From: JAAYCB01 sp012744395
GTDB lineage: Bacteria > Planctomycetota > Planctomycetia > Pirellulales > Thermoguttaceae
DNA length: 27,191 bases
Assembly: GCA_028703175.1 (NCBI GenBank)
Contig: JAQVNJ010000087.1
Span: 1 to 27,191 of the forward strand
Direction of reading: 5' to 3'
The notes below the pieces were generated by a model. It did not search any database and had not been told where the DNA came from. It saw only the letters and a list, made by a program, of their open reading frames with translations. Each line of letters starts with the position of its first letter. The first letter of the stretch is position 1. This document shows, in pieces, positions 23,883 to 27,191 of this stretch. The translations under genes were made by a program, and so were the position numbers.

Positions 23883-23983
23883 TAGCTATCAGCTATCAGC
23901 TATCAGAAGTCAGAGGGGGATTGTCTCGCCGCAACGGAGATTCTTGCTCAAGGCTGACCGCTGACTGCTGACTGCTGACAGCT
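23883..23983. repeat. CTGA/TCAG heptamer array, inverted arms, between sigma factor and kinase genes
   Basis: The left arm 23883-23914 repeats AGCTATC in 7-nt steps and ends AGAAGTCAGA. The right arm 23951-23983 repeats CTGACTG in 7-nt steps. They face each other across about 36 nt and can form an imperfect stem. The right arm ends about 10 nt before the kinase start codon. The layout matches 5872-5993, and read in reverse it also has a CCCCTC segment next to CTGACTTCTGA. Confidence 0.7.
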
Positions 23984-23992
23984 CTTACTCCC

Positions 23993-26677
23993 ATGATCGA
24001 CTCTGCACCACAACGCGATCCGGTGGAAGAATTGGCGGACGAATTTGCCGCGCGGTTGCGCGGCGGCCAGACTCCGTCGATCGCGGAGTATGCTGCCCGG
24101 CATCCGCAATTCGCCCGGCAGATCGAGCAGCTTTTTCCCACCGTGGCGGTGATCGAGCAGTTTCGCAGGCAGGAGGAAGCCAGTCGCCGTGCCGCGATCT
24201 GTCGCGGCAGTCTGGCGGAGCCACCGCCGCACTTGGGCGACTTCGAGATCATCCGCGAGATTGGCCGCGGCGGGATGGGCGTCGTCTACGAGGCGAACCA
24301 GAAGTCGCTCGATCGGCGCGTGGCGGTCAAGGTGCTTCCCAGGCACGCGTTGCTCACCGAAAAGGAAGTGCTGCGGTTTCGCCGCGAGGCGCGGACCGCC
24401 GCTCGGCTGTGCCACACCAACATCGTCCCCGTCTTCGGCGTCGGCGAGCACGACGGGCTGCACTATTACGTCATGCCGCTGGTGCAGGGCGTAGGTCTCA
24501 ACCAGCGGATCGCCGAGCTGAAGTCCGGTGGCTCGCCGCGGCCGGGCCCGCGCGGAGCGTCTTCGTCCGCCGAGCATTGGCGACTGGTGGCAGACGTGGG
24601 GCTCCAGGTGGCCGAGGCTCTCGCCTACGCGCACGGGCAGGGGACGCTGCATCGCGACATCAAGCCCAGCAATTTGCTGATCAACGAGCAGGGGACGGTC
24701 TGCCTGGCCGACTTCGGACTTGCCCGGCCGATCCGTCGGAACGGCGACGCCTTGGGCGAAGCGGTGGGCACGTTGCGCTATGCCGCCCCCGAGCAACTCG
24801 CCGGCAAGCCGGACGCCCGCAGCGACATCTATTCCATCGGATTGACCCTCTACGAACTGGCGGTGCTCCGCCCCGCGCTGGACGACTCGGCGGCAAGAGG
24901 CGGCCTCTCCCCGGGCCGAAACCCACCACAGCCGCCCCGCCCGAGGACGATCGATCCGGCAATCCCGCGCGACCTGGAATCGATCATTTTGAAATGCCTC
25001 GCGGACGATCCGGAGAGACGCTATGGGGACGCCGCTGCCCTGGCGGACGAGCTGCGCCGATTCCGCGAGGGACGGCCGATCCGGGCCCGCCGGGCGTCAA
25101 CCGTCGAGTGTGCCCTCCGCTGGTGCGGGCGGAACCCGGCCCTGGCGGCCATGTCGGCCCTGGCCGCGATCCTGCTTCTCGCCGTGGGCATCACCGCGGC
25201 GGCGGCCCACGTGCATACCCAGCGGGCCTACGCGCGGACGATGACCGCCCTGGGGCGGGCCGAGACGACATCGAGACTCGCTCTGGATGTGCTCGACAAC
25301 ATTTACCAGCAACTTTCGCCCGACCGGTATTGGATTCTCTCGGATCGGGATGGGACGGGCGAACTCTGCGTTTGCCTGGGACTCCGCTCGGCGAGCGGAT
25401 CGCCCTCCGCCCAGCGCGCGGCGATGCAGGTCGAGGCGTCGGAAGAGACCGCGTCGCTGCTGGAAGGGCTGTCCGTCTTCTACGATCGGCTTGCCGAGCA
25501 GACCGGCGACGATTTCGACGTCCAACAACAGTCGGCGATCGCCGGCCGCCGGGTGGGCGACATCCGCCAGCGGCTCGGCCACCTCGATGCGGCGGAAGAG
25601 GAATATTCCAGGGCAATTGCCAGACTTGCCGCGCTCGATGCGGGCAATCCCGGGCATTCGGAATGCCGGCTCGAGCTTGCGCGAATCTACAACGAGTTGG
25701 GCAATATCTACTCCGCGCGTCTCGAATCCGGAGCGGCTTACGCCGCGCACCAGAAGGCCCTCGCGGTGATCCAGCAGATGGGGCCGGAGCGCGGGCTACC
25801 CGCCGAGTCGCGCTTCGAGTTGGCCCGCACCCTCTACCTCCTGGCCAACAAACACACGATCGACCTCGGCGACCGCCGGGGAGAGTCGCCGCCGGGATCG
25901 CCCGGCTCGAGGCCCCGCCGCTACTCGAGCCGCGAGTGCCGCGCGGCGGCCGTGCGCCTGCTCGAGCAACTTGCCGCCGAGAACCCGAATATCCCGGATT
26001 ACCGGTTCTTTCTCGCCCTCTGCCTGCGGCCGCCGGGCGCAGCGGTGACCGGCGCGGCGGAACAAGCGGACCGGCGGCGCGCGGTGGCAATTCTCGAAAA
26101 TCTCTCCAGCGGATTTCCAGAGGTCGACGACTACCGCTACGAACTGGCGGCCACCCATGCCTGGGTTCACGTCGGCCTGTTTCCCTGGCAGAGGCCGATC
26201 GCCGACGCCGGCGCCGAAGAAAACCTTCGCAAGGCACTCGTGGAAACGCGGCGGCTGGCCGCTGACAACCCCTCGATTCCCAAGTACGCGTGCTCCGAGG
26301 CGCTGCTCCTGGCGAAACTGGCCGAGTGTTGCCGGCACCAAGGGCGCGCGGCCGAGGCGAGGGAGCTTTTCGCCAAAGCGCTGGCGGGCCAGCAGGCGGC
26401 GATCGCGCGGCACGCCGGGCTGCCGATCCACCATCGCGTGCTGCTGGAATTCATCCGCCTGAAGCTTGCCCAAGCCACCCTGGAGGCGGGCGGCGGAGGA
26501 GCCGGCGAGGCGATCCGCGCGCCGGCACGCGAGCTGGTCGAGACGTGCCTGGCGAATCTCGCCGGCCTGGCGGATCATCCCGATCTGGTCGACGATCGGC
26601 TGGCCACGGCGATGCTGCCGGCGGCCTACGAGACCCTGGCGCTGGCAGAGTCCGCAGAGAAGCAGACCAACCGTTAG
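23993..26677 (+). CDS. Membrane serine/threonine protein kinase with TPR-like C-terminus
   Basis: This 894-residue eukaryotic-type kinase has four parts. Residues 1-80 are a planctomycete N-terminal segment (PSIAEYAARHPQFARQIEQLFP). The kinase domain covers about 83-360: GRGGMGVVYEA loop, Lys113 in VAVKVL, HRDIKPSN (Asp222), DFGLA (Asp240), GTLRYAAPEQL and DIYSIGLTLYELA. A membrane segment lies at about 382-405. The C-terminal half is helical, with TPR-like repeats (GDIRQRLGHLDAAEEEYSRAIARL, YNELGNIYSARLESGAAYAAHQKAL, EARELFAKALAGQQAAI) and the family segment QQLSPDRYWILSDRDGTGE. The kinase domain should be cytoplasmic and the TPR-like part beyond the membrane, suggesting a sensor. All catalytic residues are intact. 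The ATG lacks a clear Shine-Dalgarno. Confidence 0.94.
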   Translation: MIDSAPQRDPVEELADEFAARLRGGQTPSIAEYAARHPQFARQIEQLFPTVAVIEQFRRQEEASRRAAICRGSLAEPPPHLGDFEIIREIGRGGMGVVYEANQKSLDRRVAVKVLPRHALLTEKEVLRFRREARTAARLCHTNIVPVFGVGEHDGLHYYVMPLVQGVGLNQRIAELKSGGSPRPGPRGASSSAEHWRLVADVGLQVAEALAYAHGQGTLHRDIKPSNLLINEQGTVCLADFGLARPIRRNGDALGEAVGTLRYAAPEQLAGKPDARSDIYSIGLTLYELAVLRPALDDSAARGGLSPGRNPPQPPRPRTIDPAIPRDLESIILKCLADDPERRYGDAAALADELRRFREGRPIRARRASTVECALRWCGRNPALAAMSALAAILLLAVGITAAAAHVHTQRAYARTMTALGRAETTSRLALDVLDNIYQQLSPDRYWILSDRDGTGELCVCLGLRSASGSPSAQRAAMQVEASEETASLLEGLSVFYDRLAEQTGDDFDVQQQSAIAGRRVGDIRQRLGHLDAAEEEYSRAIARLAALDAGNPGHSECRLELARIYNELGNIYSARLESGAAYAAHQKALAVIQQMGPERGLPAESRFELARTLYLLANKHTIDLGDRRGESPPGSPGSRPRRYSSRECRAAAVRLLEQLAAENPNIPDYRFFLALCLRPPGAAVTGAAEQADRRRAVAILENLSSGFPEVDDYRYELAATHAWVHVGLFPWQRPIADAGAEENLRKALVETRRLAADNPSIPKYACSEALLLAKLAECCRHQGRAAEARELFAKALAGQQAAIARHAGLPIHHRVLLEFIRLKLAQATLEAGGGGAGEAIRAPARELVETCLANLAGLADHPDLVDDRLATAMLPAAYETLALAESAEKQTNR

Positions 26678-26679
26678 CC

Positions 26680-26698
26680 GCGCGGGCCTGCCCCGCGC
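26680..26698. terminator. GC-rich hairpin directly after the kinase stop codon
   Basis: GCGCGGG (26680-26686) and CCCGCGC (26692-26698) form a 7-bp perfect stem around CCTGC, starting 2 nt after the TAG. It sits in a convergent gap of 141 bp. There is no T-tract. Confidence 0.45.
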
Positions 26699-26818
26699 CG
26701 GACCGAGAGCCGCTTGAGGGGAATGCATGGGTTGGAGACGAATGGCCCCCTGCCAGCCGGGCGGCCGCCGCGGGCAGGGCACGCGCAGCCGTCGGACGCA
26801 GCGAGGCCCGGCCCTGCG

Positions 26819-27191
26819 TCAATTCAGTTTTCCGAACCATCCGCGGCGTTCCAGGAATTTCGCGATCTCCAGCACCGGCGAGACCGTGAACGCCAGCGCG
26901 ATCACGATCGCCCAATCGATCGGCGGCAGGCTGAACGTCCCAAATGGCGCATGAAGGAAGGGCACGTGAACGATCAGGATCAGCAAGCACAGTTCCCAGA
27001 TGATTGCCAGGTTCAGCCATCTGTTGGCAAACGGCCGATTCAGCACCGAATGCCGGTCGGAGCGGAAGTTGTATGCCTTGAAGAACTGGATCAACACCAA
27101 CGAGACGAACGTCATCGTCATCGCCTCGGCATCGCTGCGGCCGGACCGCCTCGCCCAGACGAACAGGCCAAGGTTGACCACCGTGGACCAC
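26819..27191 (-). CDS. Cation-transporting P-type ATPase, C-terminal fragment
   Basis: About 123 residues are visible, and the gene enters from the right edge. The sequence matches the C-terminal membrane domain (Cation_ATPase_C) of PacL/SERCA-like P2-type ATPases. Matches are TMTFVSLVLIQFFKAYNFRSDRHSV, then FANRWLNLAIIWELCLLILIVHVPFL, FGTFSLPPIDWAIVIALAFTVSPVLEIAKFLERR and the stop after GKLN. Three membrane helices fit M8-M10. The catalytic DKTGT and nucleotide domains lie outside the window. Calcium or another cation is plausible, but the ion cannot be assigned from this part. Confidence 0.82.
   Translation of the reverse strand, partial: WSTVVNLGLFVWARRSGRSDAEAMTMTFVSLVLIQFFKAYNFRSDRHSVLNRPFANRWLNLAIIWELCLLILIVHVPFLHAPFGTFSLPPIDWAIVIALAFTVSPVLEIAKFLERRGWFGKLN

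Overview
This 27.2-kb, GC-rich window reads as chromosomal DNA of a planctomycete, most likely Pirellulales-like. The evidence is a DUF1559 protein with a prepilin-type N-terminus, an ECF sigma factor beside a serine/threonine kinase with a TPR-like C-terminus, a periplasmic sulfatase, a secreted PQQ-type beta-propeller protein, and several families of short structured intergenic repeats. High GC at third codon positions leaves very long antisense frames open (up to about 750 codons). These were rejected in favour of the frames that carry recognisable domains. The phylum call is inference from gene content; no rRNA or tRNA gene was seen.

Layout. (1) Positions 1-1922, minus strand: a secreted PQQ-like beta-propeller protein whose Pro/Glu/Ala/Lys repeat tail runs off the left edge. 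(2) Positions 2171-7048, plus strand: hypF-hypC-hypD, tightly overlapped, then hypE after a 128-bp gap filled by a CTGA/TCAG repeat. These four proteins build the Fe(CN)2CO cofactor of [NiFe] hydrogenases; neither hydrogenase subunits nor hypA/hypB are in the window. (3) Positions 7049-7345: repeat-rich spacer with a 42-bp tandem repeat and a hairpin. (4) Positions 7346-8890: secreted sulfatase, convergent with a DUF554 membrane protein. (5) Positions 9832-12121, minus strand: a neutral-ceramidase-like secreted hydrolase followed by a left-handed beta-helix acyltransferase. (6) Positions 12507-15083, plus strand: a xylose-isomerase-like TIM-barrel protein and a secreted YtcJ-type amidohydrolase. 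(7) Positions 15406-16389, minus strand: a Tat-exported aldo/keto reductase. It is divergent from an NnrU/ICMT-type membrane methyltransferase resembling methanethiol S-methyltransferase MddA. (8) Positions 17708-21380, minus strand: GTP-dependent PEP carboxykinase followed by an unrecognised 559-residue protein. I read that protein as a tandem duplication of a kinase-like fold, with plausible catalytic residues in copy 1 and their loss in copy 2. (9) Positions 21881-22840, minus strand: the DUF1559 protein. (10) Positions 23254-26677, plus strand: ECF sigma factor and membrane Ser/Thr kinase. (11) Positions 26819-27191, minus strand: C-terminus of a cation-transporting P-type ATPase cut by the right edge.

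The most interesting signals are the kinase/pseudokinase-like tandem protein next to pckG, and the repeat families. CTGA/TCAG heptamer arrays lie directly upstream of three start codons, and two of them bracket hypE as a near-perfect inverted pair. There are also a 42-bp tandem repeat with an internal hairpin, a 20-bp inverted repeat with a 42-nt loop, and a 25-bp hairpin repeat.
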